From Rhizobiaceae bacterium (GTDB lineage: Bacteria > Pseudomonadota > Alphaproteobacteria > Rhizobiales > Rhizobiaceae): DNA of 64,000 nt. The position numbers and the translations under genes are program-made. Numbering within the stretch: position 1 is the first letter of the stretch; every line of letters begins with the position of its first letter. The notes beneath the pieces are model-generated. The model saw only the letters and a list, made by a program, of their open reading frames with translations. It had not been told where the DNA came from and did no database searches. Of the stretch, positions 41,361 to 50,172 are shown one piece after another. Location: the NCBI GenBank assembly GCA_028279875.1, contig JANQMU010000126.1, positions 1 to 64,000 on the forward strand. Reading direction: 5' to 3'.

Positions 41361-42668
41361 ATGACGATCGAATATCTGAAGAAGGCAGACCCGCACGCCG
41401 CATCCGATCAGAGTGATGTACAGGCCGCGGTGCGGACGCTTTTGGCGGAGATCGAACAGGGCGGCGACCACGCCGCCAGCGCCTGTGCGGAAAAGTTCGA
41501 CGGGTGGACGGGCCCGGCACTCGTGTCGCAGGACACGCTGGATGCGGCTGCGCATCAGCTGCCGGAAAAGTTGAAGGCGGACATCCGCTTCGCCCATGAC
41601 AATATCCGGCGGTTCGCCGAAGCACAAAAGGCGACGATCCTTGACTGCGAACTTGAGGTTCAGCCGGGTTTCTTCGCTGGACAGAAGCAAATTCCCGTCT
41701 CGACGGCGGGATGCTATGTGCCGGGCGGCCGCTACAGCCACATCGCCTCGGCAATCATGACGATTACCACCGCGAAGGTGGCCGGCGTGGGCCACATCAC
41801 CGCCTGCTCGCCGCCCAAGCCCGGCATCGGCATACCGCCGGCGATCCTGTTCACGATGAAGCTGTGCGGCGCAGACGCCGTCCTGAACATGGGAGGGGTC
41901 CAGGGCATCGCGTCGATGGCGTTCGGACTGTTCGGCCTGCCAAAGGCCGATATTCTTGTGGGGCCGGGCAATCAGTTCGTCGCGGAGGCAAAACGCATCC
42001 TGTTCGGCCGCGTCGGCATCGATATGTTTGCCGGTCCGACCGATTCCATGGTGGTCGCCGATGCAACGGCCGATCCCCATCTGGTTGCCTGGGATCTGGC
42101 TGGACAGGCTGAGCACGGCTACAATTCTCCGGTCTGGCTTGTGACAGACGACCGGACGCTGGCAGAAGATGTGATGGTGCTCATGCCGGACATTATCGCC
42201 CAACTTCCCGATACCAACGCCAGCAACGCCAAGGCTGCCTGGCGTGATCTGGGTGAGGTCATCCTGTGTTCCGACCGCGAGGAGATGGCACAGATCTGTG
42301 ATTCGTACGGACCCGAGCACCTGCACATACAAGCGGAAGACCTGTCCTGGTGGATGGGCCGGCTGCGTTCTTACGGCTCGCTGTTTCTGGGCGAGGAGAC
42401 GACTGTCGCCTTTGGTGACAAGGCGGCTGGTCCGAACCATGTTCTGCCGACATCAGGTGCGGCCCGCTACACCGGCGGCCTGTCCGTTCACAAATATATG
42501 AAAACGGTCACCTGGCAGCGTGCCACGCGCGAGGGGGCAAGGCCGGTGGCTGAAGCAACGGCACGAATCTCCCGGCTGGAAGGCATGGAGGGCCATGCGC
42601 GCACCGCCGACATCCGCCTCGCGAAGTTCTTCCCCGATGAAACCTTCGATCTGACGGCGGCGGACTGA
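41361..42668 (+). CDS. hpsN: Histidinol dehydrogenase family, HpsN-like (sulfopropanediol 3-dehydrogenase)
   Basis: A 435-residue zinc- and NAD-dependent dehydrogenase. HpsN oxidises 2,3-dihydroxypropane-1-sulfonate twice to sulfolactate; HisD oxidises histidinol in the same way. All family ligands are kept: QAEHGYNSP (Gln and His), GPEHLHIQ (catalytic Glu-His), FGDKAAGPNHVLPTSGAARYTGGLSVHKYMK (Asp and His) and GMEGHARTAD (His). The wording CYVPGGRYSHIASAIMT and FAGPTDSMVVADATADP resembles HpsN more than housekeeping HisD, which normally sits in a his cluster. GGGAAAG precedes the ATG. It is the last gene of the operon. Confidence 0.8.
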   Translation: MTIEYLKKADPHAASDQSDVQAAVRTLLAEIEQGGDHAASACAEKFDGWTGPALVSQDTLDAAAHQLPEKLKADIRFAHDNIRRFAEAQKATILDCELEVQPGFFAGQKQIPVSTAGCYVPGGRYSHIASAIMTITTAKVAGVGHITACSPPKPGIGIPPAILFTMKLCGADAVLNMGGVQGIASMAFGLFGLPKADILVGPGNQFVAEAKRILFGRVGIDMFAGPTDSMVVADATADPHLVAWDLAGQAEHGYNSPVWLVTDDRTLAEDVMVLMPDIIAQLPDTNASNAKAAWRDLGEVILCSDREEMAQICDSYGPEHLHIQAEDLSWWMGRLRSYGSLFLGEETTVAFGDKAAGPNHVLPTSGAARYTGGLSVHKYMKTVTWQRATREGARPVAEATARISRLEGMEGHARTADIRLAKFFPDETFDLTAAD

Positions 42669-42728
42669 CGGGCGTCCTTCTTGAAGGCCTGCGGTACGGC
42701 CATAGCCGGCAAGCTGTCCACCGGGTCG

Positions 42729-43170
42729 CCGTCAAAAGATCCGGTCTGACGGCAACGTGGCCCGACGTCGTTTCGTCAGGATTGCGGCGGGGCCTCGACC
42801 ATGCCGAGCGCGTGAAGATAGGTGTCCAGCACCGCTTCCTGCTCCATGCGCTCGTTCTGATCGAGCTTGCGGATCGAGATCACCTTGCGAAGCACCTTCG
42901 TGTCGAAGCCCATGGCTTTCGCTTCGCCGTAGACTTCCTTGATGTCGTCGGCGATGGTTTTCTTTTCCTCTTCCAGCCGTTCGATCCGCTCGACGAATGC
43001 GCGCAACTGATCTCGGGCAACTCCCTGGGCTTCTGACATGAACGAATCCTGTGCTGACTGAACGATGCCGACAGGTGCCCTGCGCCGACAGCTTCGTCAA
43101 GGGGCAGGCAACCTCTTTGTGCCAGCGCCCGACGGGAAACTCAGTGGCCGGGATTGTTCGCTGCGAAGGC
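42729..43170. repeat. Duplicated gapR block, copy 2 (ancestral locus)
   Basis: Counterpart of 19952-20396. The block covers the 3' flank of gapR, the whole gene and the spacer to DUF1244. Because DUF1244 is intact here and the neighbours (DUF1036, pyk) are those I know from other Hyphomicrobiales, this is taken as the original place. Confidence 0.85.
42776..43039 (-). CDS. gapR: GapR family DNA-binding protein (DUF2312), copy 2
   Basis: An 87-residue GapR, 86/87 identical to the copy at 19999 (Asp31 here). The chain is a long N-terminal coiled coil (RDQLRAFVERIERLEEEKK) followed by DNA-contacting helices rich in Lys and Arg (DTKVLRKVISIRKLDQNER). GapR guides type II topoisomerases to positively supercoiled DNA and is important for growth in Caulobacter. 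It follows the DUF1244 gene with a ~100-base gap on the minus strand, the standard order in this order of bacteria. Confidence 0.95.
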   Translation of the reverse strand: MSEAQGVARDQLRAFVERIERLEEEKKTIADDIKEVYGEAKAMGFDTKVLRKVISIRKLDQNERMEQEAVLDTYLHALGMVEAPPQS

Positions 43171-43446
43171 CGCCTTCTGTTCATCGGTGGCTTCCGTCTG
43201 ATAGCGCTCTTTCCACGCCTCATAGGGCATGCCATAGATCAATTCGCGGGCCTCGGACCTGTCCAGTTCCACGCCCGCCTCGCGCGCCGCATCCTGATAC
43301 CAGTTGGACAGGCAGTTGCGGCAAAAGCCTGACAGGTTCATCAGGTCGATATTCTGGACATCGGTGCGTTCGCGCAGATGGGCGACCAGGGTGCGGAAAG
43401 CCGCGGCCTCGAATTGGGTTTTCTGTTCGTCGGTCAGGTCCGTCAT
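43141..43446 (-). CDS. DUF1244 family protein
   Basis: A 101-residue cytoplasmic protein of the DUF1244 family. The central LMNLSGFCRNCLSNWYQDAAREAGV (cores GFCRNCLSNWY) has the conserved Cys-x-x-Cys pair, and YGMPYEAWKERYQTEAT and AAFAANNPGH close the protein. The family is widespread in Proteobacteria without a defined function; the close cysteines could bind metal or be redox-active. It is upstream of gapR, probably in the same transcript. A ghost of its last codons remains at 20369-20396. Confidence 0.92.
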   Translation of the reverse strand: MTDLTDEQKTQFEAAAFRTLVAHLRERTDVQNIDLMNLSGFCRNCLSNWYQDAAREAGVELDRSEARELIYGMPYEAWKERYQTEATDEQKAAFAANNPGH

Positions 43447-43676
43447 GGCGCATTCCTCATCATGTTTCTGCCGGCCTCTTGGCGGTCGGGCAATTTTGTC
43501 TCAAAACCATATAGGGTCGCCGGCCGGTCCGATAAATACCGCTGCTGGCAGCAGATGTTCCGACGATCGCGGCATTGCCACCAAGCCGTTTTCGTTGACA
43601 TTTGACGCGCCATTGCTGCACATAACAATCCTGTCATATTGTGCTATCGAAGTGTACTGATATTCACGTCTTCGAT

Positions 43677-44153
43677 ATGAATTGGGGTAATGATCGAACC
43701 GTGACTGGTAATGGATTCTTGCACTGTCGCAACCTTCTCGCACTGTTGGCGTTTCTGGGTGCCGGGATGGTATCGCAGGATGCGCGCGCCGATTTCAGGG
43801 TATGCAACGGAACGCAGAACCTCGTGGGTGTGGCCATTGGCTATCGCGGCGGCGAGGGATGGATCACGGAGGGCTGGTGGCAGATTCCTGCGACCTCCTG
43901 CGCTACGCTGATCGAGGGGCAGTTGTCCTCGCGCTATTACTACGTCTATGCCGAGGACGCCGCCCGCGGCGGCCGATGGGGTGGCGAAGTCTATATGTGC
44001 GTGGCTGAAGATGAGTTCAAAATCATCGGTGTGCAGAACTGTTTTACCCGCGGTTTCATGCGCATGGGCTTCAAGGAATATGATACGGGACAGCAGGCAA
44101 GCTGGATGGTTCAGCTTTCCGATTCGGCGGACACACCAGAAGGTCAAAATTAA
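43677..44153 (+). CDS. DUF1036 family exported protein
   Basis: A 158-residue protein with a signal peptide ending DARA (about residue 30 from the ATG at 43677). The start is uncertain, with a GTG at 43701 as an alternative. The mature DUF1036 domain starts FRVCNGTQNLVGVAIGY and carries WWQIPATSCATLIEGQL, YYVYAEDAARGG and VYMCVAEDEFKI, with four conserved cysteines. The function is unknown; the family is common beside pyruvate kinase in Hyphomicrobiales, as here, where the stop overlaps the pyk start. Confidence 0.88.
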   Translation: MNWGNDRTVTGNGFLHCRNLLALLAFLGAGMVSQDARADFRVCNGTQNLVGVAIGYRGGEGWITEGWWQIPATSCATLIEGQLSSRYYYVYAEDAARGGRWGGEVYMCVAEDEFKIIGVQNCFTRGFMRMGFKEYDTGQQASWMVQLSDSADTPEGQN

Positions 44154-45592
44154 TGAAGCGCCTGCGTAAGGTGAAGATCCTGGCGACGCTGGGACCTGCG
44201 TCTTCTGACGAGGAAACGATCCAGAAACTTCATGAAGCCGGAGCCGATGTCTTCCGGATCAATATGAGCCATGCCAGCCACGATTTGATGCGCGAACTGG
44301 TGCAGCGTATCCGCAATGTGGAGACCCGCTGCGGACATCCGATCGGTATTCTGGCCGATCTGCAGGGACCCAAGCTGCGGGTCGGGAAATTCGCCGACAC
44401 CGCGGTTGAACTCATGCCGGGGCAGAGCTTCACCCTCGATACGAACGAAGCACCCGGCGACGCGACACGGGTCCACCTGCCGCATCCGGAGATTTTCAAG
44501 GCGGTCGAGCCGGGCCACCGGCTGCTGATCGATGATGGCCGGCTGCAGTTGAAGGCCGAGGTCTGCGACGGACAATCGATCCAGTGCACCGTCGTCTCCG
44601 GCACCGGGATCTCCGACCGCAAGGGCGTCAGCCTGCCGGATTCGACGCTGGGTGTCGGGGCGCTGACGCCAAAGGACCATAAGGACCTTGAAGCGGTACT
44701 GGCGACCGACGATGTCGACTGGGTGGCCCTGTCGTTCATCCAGCGGCCGGACGATCTGGCGGAGGTCCGGAAGGTGGCACGCGGCCGTGTCGGGCTGATG
44801 GCCAAAATCGAAAAACCGCAGGCCATCGAGCGTATCGACGAGATCATCGAATTGTCCGATGCGCTGATGGTTGCGCGCGGCGATCTCGGCGTCGAGCTGC
44901 CGCTGGAAGCCGTTCCGGGCCTGCAGAAACAGCTGATCCGCGCCTGCCGCAAGGCGGGCAAGCCGGTGGTGGTCGCGACGCAGATGCTGGAATCCATGAT
45001 CACGGCTCCGGTTCCGACGCGGGCTGAGGTGTCGGATGTCGCCACGGCGGTTTTCGAGGGGGCCGATGCGGTCATGCTGTCGGCCGAGTCGGCTGCCGGC
45101 GACTATCCCGTCGAGGCTGTGTCCACCATGGCGGCGATTGCCCGGGAGGTGGAGCTGGACCCAAACTATTCGGGGATCATCCACGCCCAGCGTTCCGAAC
45201 CGGAAGCGACGGGCGCCGATGCCATTTCGCTCGCCGCGCGGCAGATCGCCGAAACGCTGCAGCTTTGCGCGATCGTCTGTTTCACCACCTCCGGCACCAC
45301 CGGATTGCGGGCGTCGCGCGAACGCGCCCAGATCCCGATTCTGGCCCTGTCGCCGATCATTCAAACGGCGCGGCGGCTGTCGGTCGTCTGGGGACTGCAT
45401 TGCGTGGTGACCGATGATCCGAATGACCTCGATGAAGTCGTCGATATGGCCTGCCGTGTGACGTTCCTGGAAGAGTTCGGCAAACCCGGCGACCGGGTGA
45501 TCATTTCAGCCGGCGTGCCGCTGGGAACGCCAGGCTCGACCAACATGCTGCGGATCGCTTATATCGGCTCCGACGGCATGACCGGGATCTGA
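44153..45592 (+). CDS. pyk: Pyruvate kinase
   Basis: Converts phosphoenolpyruvate and ADP to pyruvate and ATP, the last step of glycolysis. The 479-residue protein shows KVKILATLGPASSDEETI and GADVFRINMSHASHD at the N-terminus, the B-domain (about 70-165), MAKIEKPQAIERIDEII (catalytic lysine, ~225), MVARGDLGVELPLE (~240) and ATQMLESMITAPVPTRAEVSDVATAVFEGADAVMLSAESA (core: PTRAEVSDVATAVFEGADA). The C-terminal allosteric domain is complete. The ATG overlaps the last base of the DUF1036 stop. Confidence 0.97.
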   Translation: MKRLRKVKILATLGPASSDEETIQKLHEAGADVFRINMSHASHDLMRELVQRIRNVETRCGHPIGILADLQGPKLRVGKFADTAVELMPGQSFTLDTNEAPGDATRVHLPHPEIFKAVEPGHRLLIDDGRLQLKAEVCDGQSIQCTVVSGTGISDRKGVSLPDSTLGVGALTPKDHKDLEAVLATDDVDWVALSFIQRPDDLAEVRKVARGRVGLMAKIEKPQAIERIDEIIELSDALMVARGDLGVELPLEAVPGLQKQLIRACRKAGKPVVVATQMLESMITAPVPTRAEVSDVATAVFEGADAVMLSAESAAGDYPVEAVSTMAAIAREVELDPNYSGIIHAQRSEPEATGADAISLAARQIAETLQLCAIVCFTTSGTTGLRASRERAQIPILALSPIIQTARRLSVVWGLHCVVTDDPNDLDEVVDMACRVTFLEEFGKPGDRVIISAGVPLGTPGSTNMLRIAYIGSDGMTGI

Positions 45593-46107
45593 CTTTCGGA
45601 CGATCCGGCTATGGCGACATCCTTTCGCGCAGATTTCTGCCAAGGCTGGTTGCGGTAAAGCCGGGCAGCATTCGCTACCTGATCGCCCGGGGTTGCCACA
45701 GCCCAGACCATGATCGATTTCGGCAGCTTGAATCTGTTGCAATGGTGCCATGGCTGACACTTACCCGGCACTACTTTCGCAGTTCAATCACTTGGCAACC
45801 TTGTTGGAGAAAGAAGTAACCTTTTGGCCGAAAATGAGGCGGACTTCTTGCCGAAATCAATGATTTTCCTTGCCGGGATTGGAGTTTTATGATCGTGTTT
45901 ATGGAACTGCCAAAGTAGTGTATTGGTTCGAATCCGACATTTGTTGTCTTTGAGAGCACCCGCTCGAGCAAATACCGGAGTCATAAGAACCACCAGCAAG
46001 TCTATGATCTCTGGTGGAACTTTGTATTTGACATTTGAGCAAGAGTCTCGACCCGTTGCATCATCAATATTGGACGGACCTGACGCGAACAACAAATGGA
46101 GGAGAAA
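45593..46107. other. Intergenic region after pyk
   Basis: About 515 bases. At 45600-45770 a minus-strand frame with VATPGDQVANAARLYRNQPW faintly resembles the helix-turn-helix of small IS66/IS3 transposase subunits, too weak to call. 45784-46107 is AT-rich and has the upstream region of the cysteine-rich gene. No other gene is supported. Confidence 0.35.
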
Positions 46108-46437
46108 TTGACCTTTACGCGCCTTGTTGTCGCCCTCGCTGCAATCGTGAGCTTTACCGGCTACGCAAACGCGGATCCCAAGTCGGTTACGGATCACTTA
46201 TATTGTGACCCGAGCAAAAGCCCTTGCAGTTGGACCAAGACGCTAGGCGGCCACACAAGATATTGGGCTTACACGTATTGTGGTTCGCAAGCCAATCCAA
46301 CGAGCCCCAAAAGCATCAAGTGCTCCAGCCCCTCGCTGGTTGTGGATTGCGTCCCGTTTGAAACCATCGAATGCCAGTGCAACGAAAACAACGCACCAGA
46401 GGGTTACAAAGCAAAAACGACCATAAACTGTCATTAG
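46108..46437 (+). CDS. Small secreted cysteine-rich protein (family member 4)
   Basis: A 109-residue exported protein. GGAGGAG lies 4 bases before a TTG at 46108, which I prefer as the start; an ATG at 46096 has no ribosome-binding site and would include GGAGGAG in the coding sequence. The signal peptide TFTRLVVALAAIVSFTGYANA is followed by a mature chain with eight cysteines in the family order: CX6C, one in TYC, CX8C (CSSPSLVVDC), CXC (CQC) and a last Cys 16 residues later (TTINC). This is the pattern of the genes at 20640, 21453 and 22184, although the overall identity is low. It lies 3 kb from gapR copy 2, as the others lie beside gapR copy 1. AT-rich. Confidence 0.72.
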   Translation: MTFTRLVVALAAIVSFTGYANADPKSVTDHLYCDPSKSPCSWTKTLGGHTRYWAYTYCGSQANPTSPKSIKCSSPSLVVDCVPFETIECQCNENNAPEGYKAKTTINCH

Positions 46438-46470
46438 GGCGTTCTGTTATTATCCTGGTTCATTTGACCG

Positions 46471-46560
46471 GGTGATTTTGTTCACTGGTTAGGTGGGTTG
46501 CACGCCTTGGTGTCACCCCATCACAAGTGCAAGCCAACAACGCCAGTGAGCAAAATCACC
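46471..46560. repeat. 90-bp element with 18-bp inverted ends
   Basis: GGTGATTTTGTTCACTGG (46471-46488) is repeated in inverted form at 46543-46560 with one mismatch. Inside, weaker complementary stretches (GGTTGCAC / GTGCAAGCC; GGTGTCACC) extend the symmetry, so the whole segment could fold as one long imperfect hairpin. It may be a small non-autonomous element or a structured RNA. Confidence 0.55.
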
Positions 46561-46881
46561 AAGGCTTTGGCTGAAGAAGCTCTTGAGCGCGGCCGTAACA
46601 GTCCGATCTCCAGAGCTACGGTTGATGATGTGTGGAACGACGCTGTAGCCGAAGCCAGAACTATCACCGATAAGCCGGTATATTTGCTACAGGCTCGCCG
46701 AACCGGCCGAAGCCAATCTTCAAGGTATCGAGGATTGCATCCAGTCGCGAAGTCCGCAGGGTTACGCGCGCGTCATAACCGCCGTTTTGCCATGTTTGAT
46801 CAGCTCGAATTCTTCCCATTCTTAGGCCGATTAGGGGAGATGGTGGGTACGGGGGAGATGACCGTGCCGCTCATTTGTTGA
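46546..46881 (+). CDS. Hypothetical ORF, doubtful
   Basis: A 111-codon frame from a GTG at 46546 (VSKITKALAEEALERGRNSP). It begins inside the inverted repeat, has no clear ribosome-binding site and no domain that I recognise; the last third (SGLRARHNRRFAMFDQLEFF) is unlike the first. It ends 6 bases before the kinase gene, so a small upstream partner of that gene is possible. Could equally be noise. Confidence 0.25.
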   Translation: MSKITKALAEEALERGRNSPISRATVDDVWNDAVAEARTITDKPVYLLQARRTGRSQSSRYRGLHPVAKSAGLRARHNRRFAMFDQLEFFPFLGRLGEMVGTGEMTVPLIC

Positions 46882-46887
46882 AAGTCG

Positions 46888-47790
46888 TTGATTGAAGAAC
46901 CTTATGGTTTGATAGTGGCGACAAATGCCGATCAGAGACGTAGTGCCATCAGTAATATCGATGACATATTGAGGAAATTTGGAACCGACCAATCAGCTTT
47001 GTTGGGTGAAGGCGCGGAAGCGCAAGTTTTCTCATTGCGTAATGGTTTAGCATTGCGAGTGAACCGCTCCGGCGCAAACGAAGCTGATGTGCTGGCGAGA
47101 GCCAATTTGCTGGCTCGCATTGGAGTTTCTTCCACATTTCAGATTCCGAGAGTTCGCGATTATGGATATGAGTATGGGCTTCATTTTACTGTTGAGGACC
47201 ATTTGACCGGGATGCCCATGAGTGATGCTCTCCCCAAATGTTCCAAATTGGCTCGCGAAAATCTCGTTCAAGACTATCTGAACACCTCAAAACATCTTGC
47301 CGGCTTACTGACGGATGAAGCGGTTTACGGTGAAATTGGATTGGTCAACGCCATTCAAACCAGAAATTTTAGAGATTTTCTTTATCGCAGAGCTGAGGTG
47401 TCGTTAAGTGTCTGCAATCTCGATATCGTCGTTGAGAACATTGTGTCTGAAATTGAAGAGCCGACGTCACCGGCGCTCGTTCATCTCGATTATTGTCCGT
47501 CAAATGTTCTATGTGAAGGCAGCAGAATAACGGCCGTCCTGGATTTTGGAGGAACCACAATAGCGGGATGCGCTAGTTTTAATCCAATTGTCGCCGTTGC
47601 TTTCCTTGATCCGTCGATAACACCCGCTGCTCGTACTATTGACCAAGAACAAGCGTACAAGTGGCTCGCCGATTGCGGACTTTGCGAAACGAGTGGCCCC
47701 GTTACAAAGTGGTTGGCTGCCTATTGGTCATTCTGTGGTGAAAATGAAGATTTGGCACTTTTCCGATGGTGCCAAAGAAAAATTGGCTGA
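46888..47790 (+). CDS. Aminoglycoside phosphotransferase-fold kinase (APH/ChoK family)
   Basis: A 300-residue small-molecule kinase, starting at a TTG (46888). The catalytic loop LVHLDYCPSNVLCEG (His-x-Asp-x4-Asn, about residue 197) and the metal motif ITAVLDFGGT (Asp, about residue 215) are intact. The N-lobe shows LLGEGAEAQVFSLRNGLALRVNR (glycine-rich loop to Arg/Lys) near residue 38. The family phosphorylates aminoglycosides, choline, homoserine, fructosamines and others; the substrate cannot be told, and drug resistance should not be assumed. The gene is AT-rich compared with core genes, and sits in an accessory stretch just before an IS91-type element. Confidence 0.8.
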   Translation: MIEEPYGLIVATNADQRRSAISNIDDILRKFGTDQSALLGEGAEAQVFSLRNGLALRVNRSGANEADVLARANLLARIGVSSTFQIPRVRDYGYEYGLHFTVEDHLTGMPMSDALPKCSKLARENLVQDYLNTSKHLAGLLTDEAVYGEIGLVNAIQTRNFRDFLYRRAEVSLSVCNLDIVVENIVSEIEEPTSPALVHLDYCPSNVLCEGSRITAVLDFGGTTIAGCASFNPIVAVAFLDPSITPAARTIDQEQAYKWLADCGLCETSGPVTKWLAAYWSFCGENEDLALFRWCQRKIG

Positions 47791-48087
47791 TTGCTGAGGC
47801 ACAATGTCCATCTTGGGCTCGCTCCGGACCTTCGCTGCCCAATACGCGAACACATGCATCGCTGACTTTTCAGACCTTGGAGATTTGAGCAAGCACGTCT
47901 CAAACTGGGGGAATGTGGATATTCGCTGCGCTTTGCACAAATGTCGGGTGTGCGGACGAGGACGAAACCGCTCGCGCGGTAGGGGCGCTTGCGGCGAGTG
48001 GGGTGCGCTGATCGGGCGCTGTTATTTGAGGATGGGCGTGCCTGTCTGACGATTGGGATCTTCTCAATCCGATGACAGGAGGTTCCG
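47791..48087. other. Region between the kinase gene and the IS91-linked recombinase
   Basis: About 300 bases, probably containing the left end of the IS91-type element (from around 48.0 kb on, where base composition rises) and older flanking DNA. Short frames here have no support. Confidence 0.35.
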
Positions 48088-48960
48088 ATGACGGACCAGT
48101 ATATTCCCGCCCTTCGCCGACGTTTTCTTGAGGATATGCGGATCAAGGGGCTGCTGCCCAAGACGCAGACGATGTATCTGCGGGCGATGCGCGACTTCAC
48201 GCGGTTCCTGGGGCACTCGCCTGCTACGGCGACGCCGGAAGAACTACGCGCCTTCCAACTGGATATGAAAGAGCGCGGTGTCGGCGCGCCGACCTTCAAC
48301 AACCGGCTGACGGTCTTGAGTTTCTTCTACGCGACGACCTGTCCGCGGCCCGAGATGAAGCGGCACATGCGCTATCAGCGGGCGGCGAAGAAGATCCCCG
48401 TGGTGCTGAGTGCCGAGGAGGTCGCGCGCATTCTCGAAGCCGCGCCGGGACCCGGGCTCAGATACCGGGCCGCCTTCAGCGTGGCCTATGGCGGCGGGTT
48501 GCGGGCGAGCGAGGTTACGCACTTGAAGGTCGGTGATATCGACAGCGACCGGATGCTGATCAGGATTGACCAGGGCAAGGGCCGCAAGGATCGGCATGTG
48601 ATGCTGTCGCCGAACCTGCTGGAGCTTCTGCGCGATTATTACCGCGAAGCCCGGCCCGCGGGCTGGCTCTTTCCCGGTCGCAACCGGGTCGACCCGATAT
48701 CGACGCGGCAGTTCAACCGGGCCTTCGGGGTGGCCTGCGACTTTGCCGAGATCAGAAAGAAGGTGTCACCTCACACCCTGCGGCACAGCTTTGCCACGCA
48801 TCTGCTGGAGGGTGGGACCGACATCCGGGTCATCCAAGTTCTGCTCGGTCACGCCAAGCTGGAGACCACGACGGTCTATACCAAGGTGGCGACCAAGACG
48901 ATCAGGGACGTCACGAGCCCACTCGATCTGCTGGTCCGCCGAGAGGCTGGCCCTGGTTAA
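48088..48960 (+). CDS. Tyrosine recombinase associated with IS91-type element
   Basis: A 290-residue tyrosine recombinase starting at an ATG with AGGAGG 6 bases upstream. The SAM-like core-binding N-terminus (about 1-95) is followed by a catalytic domain with all residues: YGGGLRASEVTHLKVGD (Arg, ~135), a lysine in DQGKGRKDRHVML, HTLRHSFATHLL (His-x-x-Arg, ~228), LLGHAKLETT (His) and the nucleophile in TVYTKV (Tyr, ~268). Such recombinases precede IS91-family transposases in many proteobacteria. The gene appears intact. Confidence 0.9.
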   Translation: MTDQYIPALRRRFLEDMRIKGLLPKTQTMYLRAMRDFTRFLGHSPATATPEELRAFQLDMKERGVGAPTFNNRLTVLSFFYATTCPRPEMKRHMRYQRAAKKIPVVLSAEEVARILEAAPGPGLRYRAAFSVAYGGGLRASEVTHLKVGDIDSDRMLIRIDQGKGRKDRHVMLSPNLLELLRDYYREARPAGWLFPGRNRVDPISTRQFNRAFGVACDFAEIRKKVSPHTLRHSFATHLLEGGTDIRVIQVLLGHAKLETTTVYTKVATKTIRDVTSPLDLLVRREAGPG

Positions 48961-48971
48961 GCCGGGTCCCC

Positions 48972-50172
48972 ATGCCTCGTCCCAGACTGGAGGTCGCGGA
49001 TATCTTCCGCGCCCATGGGCCTGCCTATCGCCGTGACCATGCCGGGCATCTGAACCTGCCGCAGTTGAAGGTAATGTCCGCGATAGAGAATTGCCGGCGC
49101 CGCGCTCGGCGGGCATGTTGCAGCCTGCAACAAATGCGGCCATCAACACGTTGCTTACAACTCGTGTCGCAATCGGCACTGCCCGAAGTGCCAGGGCATC
49201 ACGGCCCGGGATTGGATGATGGCGCGCATCGAGGACCTGTTGCCCGTCAGCTATTTTCATGTGGTCTTCACGCTGCCGGCCCAGATCGCCGATATCGCTT
49301 ATCAGAACAAAGCGGCGGTGTATGATCTGCTGTTCAAGGCATCGGCACAGGCGCTTCTGACCATCGCTGCCGATCCAAAACACCTCGGAGCAAAGATCGG
49401 CATGACCAGCGTATTGCACACATGGGGGTCGGCCATGATGCACCACCCGCACGTACACGTCATCGTGCCTGGCGGTGGTATGTCCCCGGATGGCGCCCGA
49501 TGGATCGCCTGCCGTAAAGGCTTCTTTCTGCCGGTGAAGGTTCTGTCGAGGCTGTTCCGACGTCTGTTCCTCGAAGGTCTGAAGAGATTGCACCGGACGG
49601 GCAAGCTGCGCTTCTTCGGCACCCTGACAAACCTGGCCAGTTCCGACGCTTTTGCCACCCATCTCGCGCCGCTGCAGAAAATTGACTGGGTCGTGTATGC
49701 CAAGCCACCCTTCGGCGGACCAAAGGCGGTGCTGGCTTATCTCAGCCGATACACGCACCGTGTCGCGGTCTCCAACCACCGCCTGGTCAGCGCCGATGGC
49801 GACACGGTATCCTTCCGCTGGAAAGACTACCGGATCAAGCGGGGTGACCGGATGAAGGTCATGCGCCTCCCCACGCCTGAGTTCATCCGCCGCTTCCTGA
49901 TCCATGTCCTGCCCTCCGGCTTCCATCGCATTCGCCACACCGGTTTCCTCGCCAATGGCATCCGCCGCGACAGGATCAAGAGGATCAGGCGATTGCTCGA
50001 TGCGCAACCGCAGGCCGATCAGACAATCGATGAAGACGGGCAAGCCGATGAAGACAGGCGCGACCTGAGCCAGGAATGTCCCGAATGCGGCGGCGCAATG
50101 TTCATCATCGAAACCTTCACCCGCGGCCAACCCCCGAAATCCCGCGCCCCGCCATGGAAGGATGCCACATGA
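48972..50172 (+). pseudogene. IS91 family transposase, frameshifted
   Basis: The N-terminal part (MPRPRLEVADIFRAHGPAYR) is read from 48972 and the rest in another frame from about 49095, joined in the segment AIENCR / AALGGHVAACNKCGH. The zinc finger (CNKCGH...CRNRHCPKC), the HUH motif HHPHVHVIVPGGG and the tyrosine in LAYLSRYTHRVAVSNHR are intact downstream. The likely lesion is one lost base near 49092-49100. The frame from the ATG at 49216 gives 318 residues but lacks the complete zinc finger, so it is probably non-functional. It lies 12 bases after the recombinase. Confidence 0.85.

Noticed and set aside
45600..45770. Possible IS66/IS3 small transposase remnant (minus strand)
   Set aside because: Similarity rests on a short VATPGDQVANAARLYR stretch; too weak without a database search.
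45784..46197. 137-codon open frame on the minus strand
   Set aside because: It is antisense to the cysteine-rich gene 46108-46437 and its upstream region, has no ribosome-binding site and no recognisable domain.
47804..48049. 81-codon plus-strand frame with several cysteines
   Set aside because: No signal peptide or ribosome-binding site, and the cysteine spacing does not match the secreted family; composition changes inside the frame.
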